Of a DNA stretch of 64,000 nt, positions 27,701-35,684 are shown piece by piece. The notes beneath the pieces were generated by a model. The model ran no database searches. It was not told where the DNA came from and saw only the letters and a list, made by a program, of their open reading frames with translations. The stretch's first letter is position 1. Each line of letters opens with the position of its first letter. The DNA is from Planctomicrobium sp051465645 (GTDB lineage Bacteria; Planctomycetota; Planctomycetia; Planctomycetales; Planctomycetaceae). Made by a program: the position numbers and the translations under genes. The stretch is taken from the NCBI RefSeq assembly GCF_051465645.1, contig NZ_CP195790.1, positions 1 through 64,000 on the forward strand, in the 5' to 3' direction.

Positions 27701-28236
27701 TTATCTTCTGATTCAACGACACGCATTCCGCGTCCGCCCCCCCCATGGGCGGCTTTCAGAATGACAGGGTAGCCGAGTTCACTGGCAAGTTTGAGACCTT
27801 CGTCCGCATCTTTGAGCGGGTTGTCGGTGCCTGCGAGAATTGGAACCTTGGCCTGCATCGCAATGCGACGAGCAGCGGTTTTGTCACCGAGATTTTGGAG
27901 CAGGCTGACGTTCGGACCGACAAAAATGATGCCAGCTTCTTCGCACGCTGCCGCAAATTCCGGTTTTTCCGACAGGAACCCGTAGCCAGGGTGAATCGCG
28001 TCGACCCCGACTTCTTTGGCGATGGCGATGATTGATGGAATATCGAGGTACGACCGGATCGGTTCTCCCGATTGTCCCACCTGATACGCTTCGTCGGCTT
28101 TGAAACGATGGAGTGCGAAGCGGTCTTCGAATGCGTAAATAGCGACCGTGCGAATATCGAGTTCGGAGGCGGTCCGGAATACACGAATCGCGATTTCGCT
28201 TCGATTTGCGACGAGTAGCTTCTGGATCTTCTTCAT
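24793..28236 (-). CDS. pyc: Pyruvate carboxylase
   Basis: Pyruvate carboxylase makes oxaloacetate from pyruvate, bicarbonate and ATP, refilling the TCA cycle. The 1147-residue single chain has the full domain order. The biotin carboxylase domain (about 1-455) opens with KLLVANRSEIAIRVFR, has the glycine loop AAHGGGGRGMRVV and ends its ATP-grasp core at FIEVNPRIQVEHTVTE. The carboxyltransferase domain (about 540-810) includes TDTTFRDAHQSLHATR and the active-site Lys in ILAIKDMAGLCKP. A PYC tetramerisation region and a biotinyl domain with EAMKMQ (Lys1113) complete the chain. All key residues are present. It has its own terminator; the closest regulator gene encodes an FCD-type GntR. Confidence 0.97.
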   Translation of the reverse strand: MKKIQKLLVANRSEIAIRVFRTASELDIRTVAIYAFEDRFALHRFKADEAYQVGQSGEPIRSYLDIPSIIAIAKEVGVDAIHPGYGFLSEKPEFAAACEEAGIIFVGPNVSLLQNLGDKTAARRIAMQAKVPILAGTDNPLKDADEGLKLASELGYPVILKAAHGGGGRGMRVVESEDKLVSLYEAARQESLTAFGSPDIFIEKYIPRARHIEVQLLGDQHGNLIHLYERDCSVQRRHQKVVEIAPAVNLPEELRNEICDAAVKIGREVQYSNAGTVEFLLDTDTQKFYFIEVNPRIQVEHTVTEEVTGVDVVRSQILVAQGYRLADPEIGIASQSEIHVNGFALQCRVTTEDPANNFVPDYGRIAHYRSASGMGIRLDAGTAFSGAFVHPYYDSLMVKVTARGRKFEEAATRMERCLREFRVRGVKTNIPFLLNVLNHPDFLAGRCTTTFIDKTKSLFDFPYRQDRATRLLRSIGETIVNGNPLVKGRPVAVRRSAAPVPAYDRNSPRPLGTRDKFKELGAEKFSQWIKDEKRLLITDTTFRDAHQSLHATRFRTQDMLNVAEAYSFLLPELFSLEMWGGATFDTSMRFLKECPWDRLTRMREKCPNILFQMLLRASSAVGYSNFPDNLVKSFVKEAAAAGNDVFRVFDALNWADNMKVAMEAVCEAGAICEAAICYSGDLLNPNRTKYNLKYYVELAKELEKAGAHILAIKDMAGLCKPEAAELLVSTLKQEVGLPIHFHTHDTAGIQAASLLMASKAGVDVVDAAMAPMSGGTSQVNLNTLCESLHFQSRDTKLDTHRLDEMAEYWRAVREFYLPFESVVLPGTADLYNHEMPGGQYTNLFEQARALGMADRWPEICQAYADVNKLFGDIVKVTPTSKAVGDMALFMVANELSPDDLMASDRELAFPESVIDLIGGAMGQPQGGFPEGVQKRILKDRKPFTGRPGETLPPIDFAQAAQKMVPFLGRQPTEREMLSWVMYPGVFKDYAQHVENYGDTSILPTPVFFFGMQSGEEFAAEIEPGKTLFIKFLTTGSPHPDGTRTVFFELNGQPRDVTIDDRSVESIVEKNIKADTSNPTHIAASMPGMVVSVAVQAGDKITKGQKLLVIEAMKMQTTLNAERAGTVGQLLMKAGTQVSTGDLLLTLE

Positions 28237-28496
28237 GTTTCAATCAATTTCTGAACGCAAGCGCGAAGGGACGCGTGTAATCTGCATCACAGTGAGATCA
28301 GCAACTTATCGGGACAGCTCATCTGCCACAAGTTTCTGTCTTCACTGATTTACGGAATGGAACCTCGTCTGGTTCCAACCGCTGGATGCCTGTACCGAAA
28401 ATGGTGGTCGAATCGACGTAACACCTGTTCTGACCGCATGATCTTGTATGGCATGGCGCCGCTGTTCCAGTGGAGCCTTAGCCAATCTCCGCGATT

Positions 28497-29132
28497 TTAG
28501 TCGATTCGATTGCTGGTGGTATCCATGGAAGATGATTTCTTGATGTCGATGTCAACTGGGGACGGGAGACCTGACATGGCTGAGTTGAGAAATTGAGTGA
28601 GAAATTCAAATGCGCGAATCTCTGCCGGTCCTGCAGTCTTGTCGATGATGGTTTTGAATTGCGCGAATTGCTCAACGATTTGCTTCGCGGGGATGAGGTG
28701 GAGTCGTGTACAGAGAATCGCGGCTTCCAGGACGGCATGTTTCGCTCGATTGAACCCAAAGAATTCTCTCAGATGCCCGGTGTGGATGACGCGTGTATCG
28801 ATCTCGGTTCTGGCTTGTGAGTCGTCGAGCGAGACAACCTGAAACTCAAACCAGCGGCAGGCACCTGTGATGACTGCCCCATCAATTTTGGTTGCAGGCT
28901 TCAATTCTGGGAGGTCTGTTAGGCGTCCTACCGCGGCATGTGCGATGAGTTCAACATCATCGGTGACATGAAAGACGCCGCACCCGGTGCGTTTGAGGTT
29001 GGCGTAGGTCGTTGATGTCTGGAAGGGGCGGAAATGAAACGTTGTGAATTCCGCATCGACAATCGGGCCCATCGGAGCGATATTCACCGTGCCGTCTGCG
29101 TTCTTCGTTGTGCAGAGACCTTCAAGAATCAT
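28497..29132 (-). CDS. DUF447 family protein (archaeal-type C1 pathway associated)
   Basis: I chose the ATG at 29132, giving 211 residues starting MILEGLCTT; the frame continues upstream but that part has no family similarity. The protein has a split-barrel FMN-binding-like fold in its N-terminal half (APMGPIVDAEFTTFHFRPFQTSTTYANL, about 18-45) with FHVTDD following. A helical C-terminal half includes the GFNRAKHAVLEAAILCTRLHLIP stretch (about 138-160). DUF447 proteins occur in methanogens, in methylotrophs and in planctomycetes that carry tetrahydromethanopterin-linked C1 enzymes. The exact reaction is not established. Its start faces the start of a RimK-like ligase of the same gene group, suggesting a shared divergent promoter region. 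Confidence 0.85.
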   Translation of the reverse strand: MILEGLCTTKNADGTVNIAPMGPIVDAEFTTFHFRPFQTSTTYANLKRTGCGVFHVTDDVELIAHAAVGRLTDLPELKPATKIDGAVITGACRWFEFQVVSLDDSQARTEIDTRVIHTGHLREFFGFNRAKHAVLEAAILCTRLHLIPAKQIVEQFAQFKTIIDKTAGPAEIRAFEFLTQFLNSAMSGLPSPVDIDIKKSSSMDTTSNRID

Positions 29133-29245
29133 TGGACGGCCCTGATTTGATGATGGTGTGCGCCTGATGTCGCAACCGGACTTCCGAAGCAATGATGGTA
29201 AGCGAAGTCCCGGTTCCGGAAAACGGTCCTCGTTGAAAGCTGAGA

Positions 29246-30169
29246 ATGAGTCGGTCAATGAATTCCTCGATGAACATTGCCATTCTTGGTCAACCTGATG
29301 GCTGGTATGTGAAAGAACTGCAGCAGGTGGCCGAGCAGCGCGGGCATCAGGCAACCTGCGTCGATTTTCGCTCTCTCTGTTCATTGGTCATGAGCGGGAC
29401 GGCAACGGGAGGGACTGAAGCTGGAAGGACCGGGATCACAGCAGGTGGTCAGGCTCTGCACAATATGGATGCTGTCCTCGTGCGGACCATGCCCCCGGGA
29501 TCGCTCGAACAGGTCGTCTATCGGATGGATGCGCTTCAGAGGCTGGAAGGGCAGGGGGTTCCGGTGTTGAACTCTCCCAAGGCGATTGAAGCAGCGGTTG
29601 ACAAGTTTCTGACAACGTCACGAGTTGCTGCCGCCGGACTTCCGACCCCGCGAACGGTTGTCTGCGAAACTGCTGAAGATGCGTTTCTCGCGTTTGAACA
29701 ACTGGGAGGCGACGTCGTGGTGAAGCCAATCTTTGGGTCCGAGGGACGGGGAATTCTGCGGGTGTCTGATCCCGATCTCGCGTACCGCACATTTCGAACG
29801 TTGGAGCGAACCCAGTCTGTGCTCTACTTACAGGAGTTCATCGCACATCCGGGATTTGATATTCGCGTGCTAGTGTTGAACGGAACGGTGCTGGGCTCGT
29901 TTGTTCGCAGGCATCCGACTGATTTTCGCACCAATGTGGCCAGAAATGGATCAGCAGAGCCCCATGAGGCCACGGACCGGGAGCGAAGTTTGGCCCTTCA
30001 GGCAGCAGAGGCTGTGGGAGCCTGTTTCGCAGGAGTCGACTTATTGTACGATCCAGATGGTCGGTGTCTGGTGATTGAGGTGAATGCTGTGCCGGGATGG
30101 CGGGCGTTCGAGAAGGTCACTGGTGTGCATGTCGCCCCACTGGTGATTGAATTTTTGGAGAAACAGTAA
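29246..30169 (+). CDS. RimK/MptN-like ATP-grasp ligase
   Basis: This ATP-grasp ligase is related to RimK and to the tetrahydromethanopterin glutamate ligase MptN. The 307-residue product has the N-terminal NIAILGQPDGWYVKEL, the ATP-binding region DVVVKPIFGSEGRGILRV (about 150-170) and the metal-binding end CLVIEVNAVPGWRAFEKV (about 272-290), so the catalytic core is intact. Homologues commonly start near MNIAIL, so an ATG at 29270 is an equally good start; neither has a clear ribosome site. It is divergent from the DUF447 gene and translationally close to the next gene, one base away. This supports a C1-cofactor role, such as adding glutamate or a similar residue to a pterin, but that is inference. 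Confidence 0.86.
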   Translation: MSRSMNSSMNIAILGQPDGWYVKELQQVAEQRGHQATCVDFRSLCSLVMSGTATGGTEAGRTGITAGGQALHNMDAVLVRTMPPGSLEQVVYRMDALQRLEGQGVPVLNSPKAIEAAVDKFLTTSRVAAAGLPTPRTVVCETAEDAFLAFEQLGGDVVVKPIFGSEGRGILRVSDPDLAYRTFRTLERTQSVLYLQEFIAHPGFDIRVLVLNGTVLGSFVRRHPTDFRTNVARNGSAEPHEATDRERSLALQAAEAVGACFAGVDLLYDPDGRCLVIEVNAVPGWRAFEKVTGVHVAPLVIEFLEKQ

Positions 30170-30170
30170 G

Positions 30171-31097
30171 ATGTCGGTGAACGCGGATCAGATTGTGGAT
30201 GTGTTGCGTCAGGTGACTCCGGACTTGTTGCGATGGTCAGGAGCGATCGCTAAGCGGATGCGGACATTTGATATCGGTCTTGAAGGCAAGTCTTCAGGGA
30301 GTTCAAACACCGACGCGTTGACCCTCGCCGATCTGACAGTGCAGGAACTGGTCGTTGCCGGTTTACGCGATGCCTCTCCGATTCTTCGTCAGTGTCGAAT
30401 TGAAGCGGAAGAAGTGAATGGCGATCTGGATGCGTTCGCGACAGAGAGCCCGTTGGTTATTGCTCTCGACCCGATCGATGGGACCAAGTATTTCAAAGAC
30501 AAAACCGGCAACGGGTACGCAGTAATGATTCACCTGCGGACCGTGAACGAGGTGTTGTATTCGCTCGTCTATGCTCCAGAAGACGGCCCGACCGGATCGT
30601 GGACGCAGTGTTATGCAGGCGTGGTGAAGAGTGGACCAGACGACTTTTCGATGAGCGCGTACGATCTTCTGGAACAGATGCCGGCGATTGCTGCGACACA
30701 ACGCCCAGATTCGAAGAAGATTTATCTCATCGGGTTTCAGAAGAACGATCTTCCGTTCTCGCGACTGGTGACACAGGCCGGGTTGGAAGGATACGCTCCT
30801 GACGAAATGCCGGGGAGTATCTATCCACTTCTGGCAACGGGGGAGTTCGGCGGATCTCTGATTCATACGCCGAACATTTATGACTTCCCGGTTGCATTGC
30901 ACATCGCCAGAGAACTCGGTGGAGATTCTGTGTGGGTTCATAATGGGGAACGCGTGAACTTCTCCAGAACATGGATGGACGACCGGGCGGACATGCTGCG
31001 AATCCCAGGGATTGCTGCAACGGCTGATTCGCCAGAGAAACTGAAGATCCTCTGCGATCTGGCCAAAGACTGGAGTCAAGTTCGTTATCAGGATTAG
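30171..31097 (+). CDS. Inositol-monophosphatase-family phosphatase
   Basis: I chose the ATG at 30171, one base after the preceding stop codon and nine bases after GGAGA, over an in-frame start 24 bases upstream. The 308-residue product belongs to the lithium-sensitive, Mg-dependent phosphatase superfamily (IMPase, CysQ, FBPase). It has the metal-binding DPIDGTKYF motif (about 103-111) and an upstream acidic pair in IEAEEVNG. The usual C-terminal WDxAA motif is replaced by YDFPVALHIA, so substrate choice may differ from classic IMPases. Tight coupling to the RimK-like gene suggests co-expression. The natural substrate is unknown. Confidence 0.86.
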   Translation: MSVNADQIVDVLRQVTPDLLRWSGAIAKRMRTFDIGLEGKSSGSSNTDALTLADLTVQELVVAGLRDASPILRQCRIEAEEVNGDLDAFATESPLVIALDPIDGTKYFKDKTGNGYAVMIHLRTVNEVLYSLVYAPEDGPTGSWTQCYAGVVKSGPDDFSMSAYDLLEQMPAIAATQRPDSKKIYLIGFQKNDLPFSRLVTQAGLEGYAPDEMPGSIYPLLATGEFGGSLIHTPNIYDFPVALHIARELGGDSVWVHNGERVNFSRTWMDDRADMLRIPGIAATADSPEKLKILCDLAKDWSQVRYQD

Positions 31098-31189
31098 ACC
31101 GGCAGAAGCAAGAATCGTGTGTTCGCTGTTCTTTAGAACGAGCACTGCCCAGATTGAGACCCGCCTTTAGTTTCTCGACGGATCGATTG

Positions 31190-32584
31190 ATGACTCGCGA
31201 TTATTCCACGGAAAGTTTGGCGTACTGCCCGATTCACGGGTACATCCCGTTTATCTCCCGTGCCGGCTTGGATGAAGATGAAGTTGCAGAGCAGGACATC
31301 ATCGACCATCCCTGGGTGCAGCGGATGCGGCATATTCATCAGCTACAAACGGCATGGTGGGTTTTCCCGTCCGCAGAGCACCGACGGTTTCAGCACATTC
31401 TCGGGGCGATGCATCTTGGGTCGAAAGTGATTGCGGAATGGTACGATTCCCTTCACGAATCGTTCCCGAATACGCCATCACGCGGGTATGTCGATTGCCT
31501 TGTCCGGCTGTCAGCATTGCTGCATGATGTGGGACATGGCCCATTCGGTCACTTCTTTGATGATCATTATCTTCATCAGTTCGATGTGACACACGAGGAT
31601 ATTGGGGCAGCGATCATCGAACGGGACCTGGGCGATCTGATTCGCGGGATTCGACGCAGTCCGAATGGAAAGCTGCAACCGCTTGAAGAGCTCGACCCGA
31701 AGCAGATTGCGTTTTTGATTCGTCGCCCTCGCGGGAATGAATCAGGGCATCCGGAATGGCTGCGAAAATTGAGATCGTTGTTCAGTGGTATCTATACCGT
31801 GGACAATATGGACTTCGTTCTTCGTGATGCGTACATGACCGGCTTCAATACGAAGGCGGTCGATATCGATCGATTGATCCATTACAGCTTCTTCACAGAT
31901 CGCGGATTGACGATCCATCTCAAGGGATTGTCGACACTGACCCACTTTATTGAAACGAGAGCAAACCTGTTCCGGATGGTGTATTTCCATCGGACGGTTC
32001 GGGCGCTGGATCTTTCGATTGAAGAGATCTTCTCCGAGACGATGCAGCATCTGTTCTCTGGAAATCCAATTGATCATCTCGATCAGTATCTGGATTTCCA
32101 TGAGTCATCGTTTCTGGTCGATGTGCAGCGATGGCCGCATTCCAAGGAGCCGACCATTCGCAATCTCGGGGAACGCTGGAGGGCGATTCTCTGTCGGAAG
32201 ACGGGATGGAAGATGGCGTGCGAGCGCACTCTGAATTTCCATTCGGCGCATGGCGAACGCATGACGATCTTTTCTGAACCAGAGCTGATTCTGAGGCGGG
32301 TTCGCGAGCGGTTGCCGAAAGCGATTCGCGACATGGAACTGAATATCGATGTGGCGAAGCACTATCACCGCCCGAGCGGTCGGCTTCCAGCAGGCGGTCA
32401 GAACTTCATCTACGATCCGGGGGCAGGGATTCATGAGCTGCATGATGATGAACTGTTTCGCTCGATTCCCGTCAGCTTTCTGATCTTCAGAATCTACTGT
32501 AAGAACCACGAATACGATGTGGAGCTGAATACTGCTCTCAACAGTGTGCTGGGGGATGCGATGGACGCGAAGACGAATATGTAG
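31190..32584 (+). CDS. HD-domain phosphohydrolase (dGTPase-like superfamily)
   Basis: The chosen ATG at 31190 gives 464 residues; a TTG 36 bases upstream is the alternative. Residues about 35-200 form an HD domain of the dGTPase/YdhJ type. It has RRFQHILGAMHLG (first metal-ligand His), the HD doublet in LLHDVGHGPFGHFFDDHY and a later DNMDFVLRDA segment that supplies the last Asp. The rest is helical. Such enzymes cleave phosphate from nucleotides, often dNTPs, but substrate cannot be set from sequence alone. It follows the inositol-monophosphatase gene by 92 bases and faces a minus-strand gene. Confidence 0.9.
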   Translation: MTRDYSTESLAYCPIHGYIPFISRAGLDEDEVAEQDIIDHPWVQRMRHIHQLQTAWWVFPSAEHRRFQHILGAMHLGSKVIAEWYDSLHESFPNTPSRGYVDCLVRLSALLHDVGHGPFGHFFDDHYLHQFDVTHEDIGAAIIERDLGDLIRGIRRSPNGKLQPLEELDPKQIAFLIRRPRGNESGHPEWLRKLRSLFSGIYTVDNMDFVLRDAYMTGFNTKAVDIDRLIHYSFFTDRGLTIHLKGLSTLTHFIETRANLFRMVYFHRTVRALDLSIEEIFSETMQHLFSGNPIDHLDQYLDFHESSFLVDVQRWPHSKEPTIRNLGERWRAILCRKTGWKMACERTLNFHSAHGERMTIFSEPELILRRVRERLPKAIRDMELNIDVAKHYHRPSGRLPAGGQNFIYDPGAGIHELHDDELFRSIPVSFLIFRIYCKNHEYDVELNTALNSVLGDAMDAKTNM

Positions 32585-32620
32585 TTCGGCAGAAAATTGA
32601 ACCCGTCTGGAAAAGAAAAA

Positions 32621-32654
32621 AGCCCGCCCTTCAGAATATTCTGAGGGGTGGGCT
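32621..32654 (-). terminator. Terminator after the DUF1080 gene
   Basis: A 16-bp stem (left arm AGCCCGCCCTTCAGAA, two G-T pairs, two-base loop) is followed on the minus strand by TTTTTTCTTTT. It lies just beyond the DUF1080 stop codon; the plus-strand HD gene could also use the hairpin, but it has no T run on that side. Confidence 0.85.
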
Positions 32655-32710
32655 TGATTCATTAATGTCGTTGAAGCGGCGTTCTTTTGGAACCCGGCAC
32701 AGCAATGCGA

Positions 32711-33505
32711 CTACGGAATGATACGGACTTTTAGATCCTGAAAATCAATTGGTGAGCCTTCAGATTCGAGAAGAAGGTGACCTTGGGCTGGATCGGCTCC
32801 CGTTCCGCCGGAGACTTCTTCACCGTTCACCCACAAGCGGACTTCGCCGTTGATAGCGCGAACGTAATAGTGGTTCCATTCCCCGTGGCCCAGAGTCGTG
32901 TTCTTCTTAGGAAAACTACGTGAGCCGTTGGCGGAACGTGGTTCGAATGGGGTCAGCTTGGTGTACTGCAAGGCAAAGATGTCGCCGTTTGTTGTGAACC
33001 AATCTGATTTTTTGCCGTTGGCTTTCTCGAAGTTTTCGGCGTATCCATGATCGAGCATCTGGATTTCGATACCGGTCTTCGGGAGGCCGTTACGCGGAAC
33101 ATCTTTGAGGTGTTGTGGGTCGGCCCAAAGGAACATCCCGGAATTTCCAGCATGTTTATTGTGTCGCCACAGGACGCTGATCTCGACGTTTTTGAATATT
33201 TCCTTGGAGCGAGTCACTCCGATTGGCAACCCCGTGCAATGGATCAGGCCGTCTCGCATTGACCAGGTGTCTGGATCGCAATTGACGTTTTCAAAGTCAT
33301 TGAGCGTCAGCTTTCGCCACTCAGGACCGTTGTCGTCAATGAACGCTCTGCGAACGTCAGGACGGATTGGTTCGCCAATTAAAGTCTTACCTGGTGCAAC
33401 TTTTTCTTTCACAATCGGTGCTGAATCATCAGCCGCGAGAGGTGACTGGCCAAGCTGAGACAATACCGCAACACTCAACAGCAGTAGCGACGAGACGCGT
33501 ATCAT
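32711..33505 (-). CDS. Secreted DUF1080 (3-keto-disaccharide hydrolase-like) protein
   Basis: The ATG at 33505 follows AAGG and gives a 264-residue product with a clear signal peptide (RVSSLLLLSVAVLSQLGQSPLAAD, about 3-26). The mature part is a DUF1080 domain: concanavalin-like, with WRKLTLNDFENVN near its start, GMFLWADPQHL mid-way, NHYYVRAINGEVRLWVNGEEVSGG and LESEGSPIDFQDLKVR at the end. DUF1080 proteins are widespread in planctomycetes and Bacteroidetes, and some act on 3-keto sugars during polysaccharide breakdown. The Gfo/Idh/MocA gene 2 kb away is a plausible partner making 3-keto sugars. The pairing is by proximity and family only. Confidence 0.88.
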   Translation of the reverse strand: MIRVSSLLLLSVAVLSQLGQSPLAADDSAPIVKEKVAPGKTLIGEPIRPDVRRAFIDDNGPEWRKLTLNDFENVNCDPDTWSMRDGLIHCTGLPIGVTRSKEIFKNVEISVLWRHNKHAGNSGMFLWADPQHLKDVPRNGLPKTGIEIQMLDHGYAENFEKANGKKSDWFTTNGDIFALQYTKLTPFEPRSANGSRSFPKKNTTLGHGEWNHYYVRAINGEVRLWVNGEEVSGGTGADPAQGHLLLESEGSPIDFQDLKVRIIP

Positions 33506-33682
33506 TGCCTTGAATCCTTTGGTTTGCAGTGGGGGCTGACTCTGTACGGAGTGAGCAGGGAGGCCCGGCAAGCAATAATGGAATCCGCACAGGGTCAATC
33601 GACGTCATCAGTGCATCCATTTTCGCCTGTGCAACGGGAAATCAGAGAAACGCCCCGATGCACAGTGGGAAAATTGACCTGT

Positions 33683-34189
33683 TTACTTACGGCTGATTGG
33701 CACGCCAATCATCTGGCCGTTGAAGACCTGCTTGTCGTTGACAAAACCCTGAAACTGGAACTGTGCCATGCGGCGTTCTTTGACCATCACGGTCTTAACG
33801 CACAGGATGAGGCGTGAGTTCGGGTAAACAGGGTAACGGAAACGAACCTCGTTCATTCCGCCGAAGCCGAGGTAATCGCCTCCTTTGAGAATGTCGTATT
33901 TGCGAGCGTAGTACCCTGCGAGCTGGGCAGCTGATTCGCACAGAATCACGCCGGGCATCAAAGGGAAGCCGGGCATATGTCCTTGAATCCAGAATTCATC
34001 GTCCGTGACATCTTTGTAGCCAACCAGGCCATGATTGACGGTGTCGACGTAAACAATTCCAGACAGTTGCTCCATTTCGTGCCTCTGGGGGTTCACCTTG
34101 CGGATGTCGTCCAGAGTGATAATAGGCTTGTCGAAGTTGAACTGTTTGTAGTCGTACAGTGGCTCAGCAGGCATCGAGTCAGATTCCAT
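33683..34189 (-). CDS. FabZ-like 3-hydroxyacyl-ACP dehydratase
   Basis: This hot-dog fold dehydratase is related to FabZ and FabA. The motif GHMPGFPLMPGVILCESAAQ places the catalytic His and Glu exactly 14 residues apart as in FabZ, so the active site is intact. I chose the ATG at 34189 (about 168 residues); starts at 34243 and 34174 are also possible and no ribosome site decides. The N-terminal region before the hot-dog fold is about 35 residues longer than in E. coli FabZ. No fatty-acid synthesis gene is nearby, so it may serve a secondary acyl pathway rather than the main elongation cycle. Confidence 0.88.
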   Translation of the reverse strand: MESDSMPAEPLYDYKQFNFDKPIITLDDIRKVNPQRHEMEQLSGIVYVDTVNHGLVGYKDVTDDEFWIQGHMPGFPLMPGVILCESAAQLAGYYARKYDILKGGDYLGFGGMNEVRFRYPVYPNSRLILCVKTVMVKERRMAQFQFQGFVNDKQVFNGQMIGVPISRK

Positions 34190-34410
34190 TCGTATCAATA
34201 GGGAAGGAATTGAATAGAACACATTCCGGGGAACGATTGTCATGTTGTACGAAATCCTGCAATCCCCGTCACCGTAAGATTCTGCTCCCTGACCAATTTC
34301 ATGCAGAGAGAAGCCAGCATTCCTGCTGTTGAGGGCCTGAAAACCCTGTTAGGATATCTAAAAGATGCCGGAGAACCGGGGATCGAACTAATCCAGAGGT
34401 TGGGTGACAG

Positions 34411-35520
34411 ATGAAAACGGCTGAGGGCGTTTCGACGTTGACGCAGGTCTCCCGCCGTGGTTTTCTCGCAGTGGGGGGAGCGAGCGTCGTGGGAATTTCG
34501 CTGAAATCTGCACTTGCCGCCCGAGCAGGGAAGGCGGGAGCTGTCATTCAGATCGTACTGAATGGGGGAGCAAGTCATCTTGACCTGTTTGATCCCAAAC
34601 CGTTGGCCCCGCGGGAATATCGCGGACCAATGCATTCTATTGCGACTCGAATTCCGTCGATCCGGTTTTCAGAATGTCTGCCGCGTCTCGCAGATCGGGC
34701 GGATCGACTGGTGATCGTCCGGTCACTGTTTCATGACGCGGCTCCGATCCATGAAACGGGCCTGCAATTGCTTGAAACGGGACGGCTTGTGACACGTCGC
34801 GAACAGCCTGTGCCAGTGAGTGTCTTGCTGGAAGACCATTTTCAGTCGCGAAAACGCTCTCCGATTTCTGTTTTGCTGAGTGATCCAGTCGTCGAACCGG
34901 CCGGGAATATCTCTGTTTCTAACGAAACTGCGACGTCTACACGCCGCCGAGCAGCCACTCTCGCGGAATTGACAGCTCAAGGGTTTTCGATTCCGGACTA
35001 CCAGTCCGCCACTGCGCGAGTGAAAGATTCCTACGGATCAGGTGAGTTTGCTCGGAAATTCTGGTCGGCTGCCAGATTGGTCGAACGGGGAGTCATGCAC
35101 ATCCAACTGAATACGTTTGATGTGCTAGACGGACAACGGACCTGGGATGCTCACGGGGATCAGGAGATCGGGCCTGCGAATATCTTTGATTATCGTGATT
35201 CACTCGGTCCACAGCTTGATCAGGCATTCTCAGCGTTGATTGACGATCTGCAGTCGTCCGGGTTGCTGCAGCAGACATTGATTCTCTGTACAGGCGAGAT
35301 GGGGCGCAATCCTCGTCTGAATGAGGATGGAGGGCGCGATCACTGGACTCAGGCGTGGTCCGGAATTCTGGTCGGAGGAGGGCTGGAAGGGGGCCAGGTG
35401 ATTGGTGAAACAGATGAGTATGGAGAAACGATCACCAGCGATCCATTGCCTGTCTCACAACTGCCGATGATGGCTCTGAATTTTCTCGGCGTCCCTACAA
35501 GCACTGACGAAATCGCGTAG
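34411..35520 (+). CDS. Tat-exported DUF1501 protein
   Basis: This is a DUF1501 family protein (sulfatase/alkaline-phosphatase-like fold) of the kind present in many copies in planctomycetes. The 369-residue product has an N-terminal twin-arginine signal, SRRGFLAVGGASVVG (about 14-28). It has the domain entry VIQIVLNGGASHLDLFDPKP, the GPMHSI and HETGLQLLETGR segments, and the late GEMGRNPRLNEDGGRDHW motif, where Glu, Arg and Asp/His residues resemble metal ligands. Members are often paired with DUF1549/DUF1553 cytochrome-like genes; none is adjacent here, so this copy is an orphan. Function is unknown. Confidence 0.9.
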   Translation: MKTAEGVSTLTQVSRRGFLAVGGASVVGISLKSALAARAGKAGAVIQIVLNGGASHLDLFDPKPLAPREYRGPMHSIATRIPSIRFSECLPRLADRADRLVIVRSLFHDAAPIHETGLQLLETGRLVTRREQPVPVSVLLEDHFQSRKRSPISVLLSDPVVEPAGNISVSNETATSTRRRAATLAELTAQGFSIPDYQSATARVKDSYGSGEFARKFWSAARLVERGVMHIQLNTFDVLDGQRTWDAHGDQEIGPANIFDYRDSLGPQLDQAFSALIDDLQSSGLLQQTLILCTGEMGRNPRLNEDGGRDHWTQAWSGILVGGGLEGGQVIGETDEYGETITSDPLPVSQLPMMALNFLGVPTSTDEIA

Positions 35521-35627
35521 CAACCACTGCACAGCTTTGTTTGCATCGCCATCGTCGACCAGTGTTTTCAGTGGAACATCCCGCACTGCGTCTCTGTGGA
35601 TTTCAGTAAAACTGTGAATACAAACAA

Positions 35628-35663
35628 AAAGTCACCTCGGTCTTGTCAGGCCGAGGTGACTTT
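35628..35663. terminator. Bidirectional terminator between DUF1501 and Gfo/Idh genes
   Basis: AAAGTCACCTCGG at 35628-35640 pairs with CCGAGGTGACTTT at 35651-35663 around a 10-base loop. A runs before it give a T run on the minus strand; the plus side has TTTCATTTTC. It separates two convergent genes. Confidence 0.88.
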
Positions 35664-35684
35664 CATTTTCATGCCGCAGGCTTA

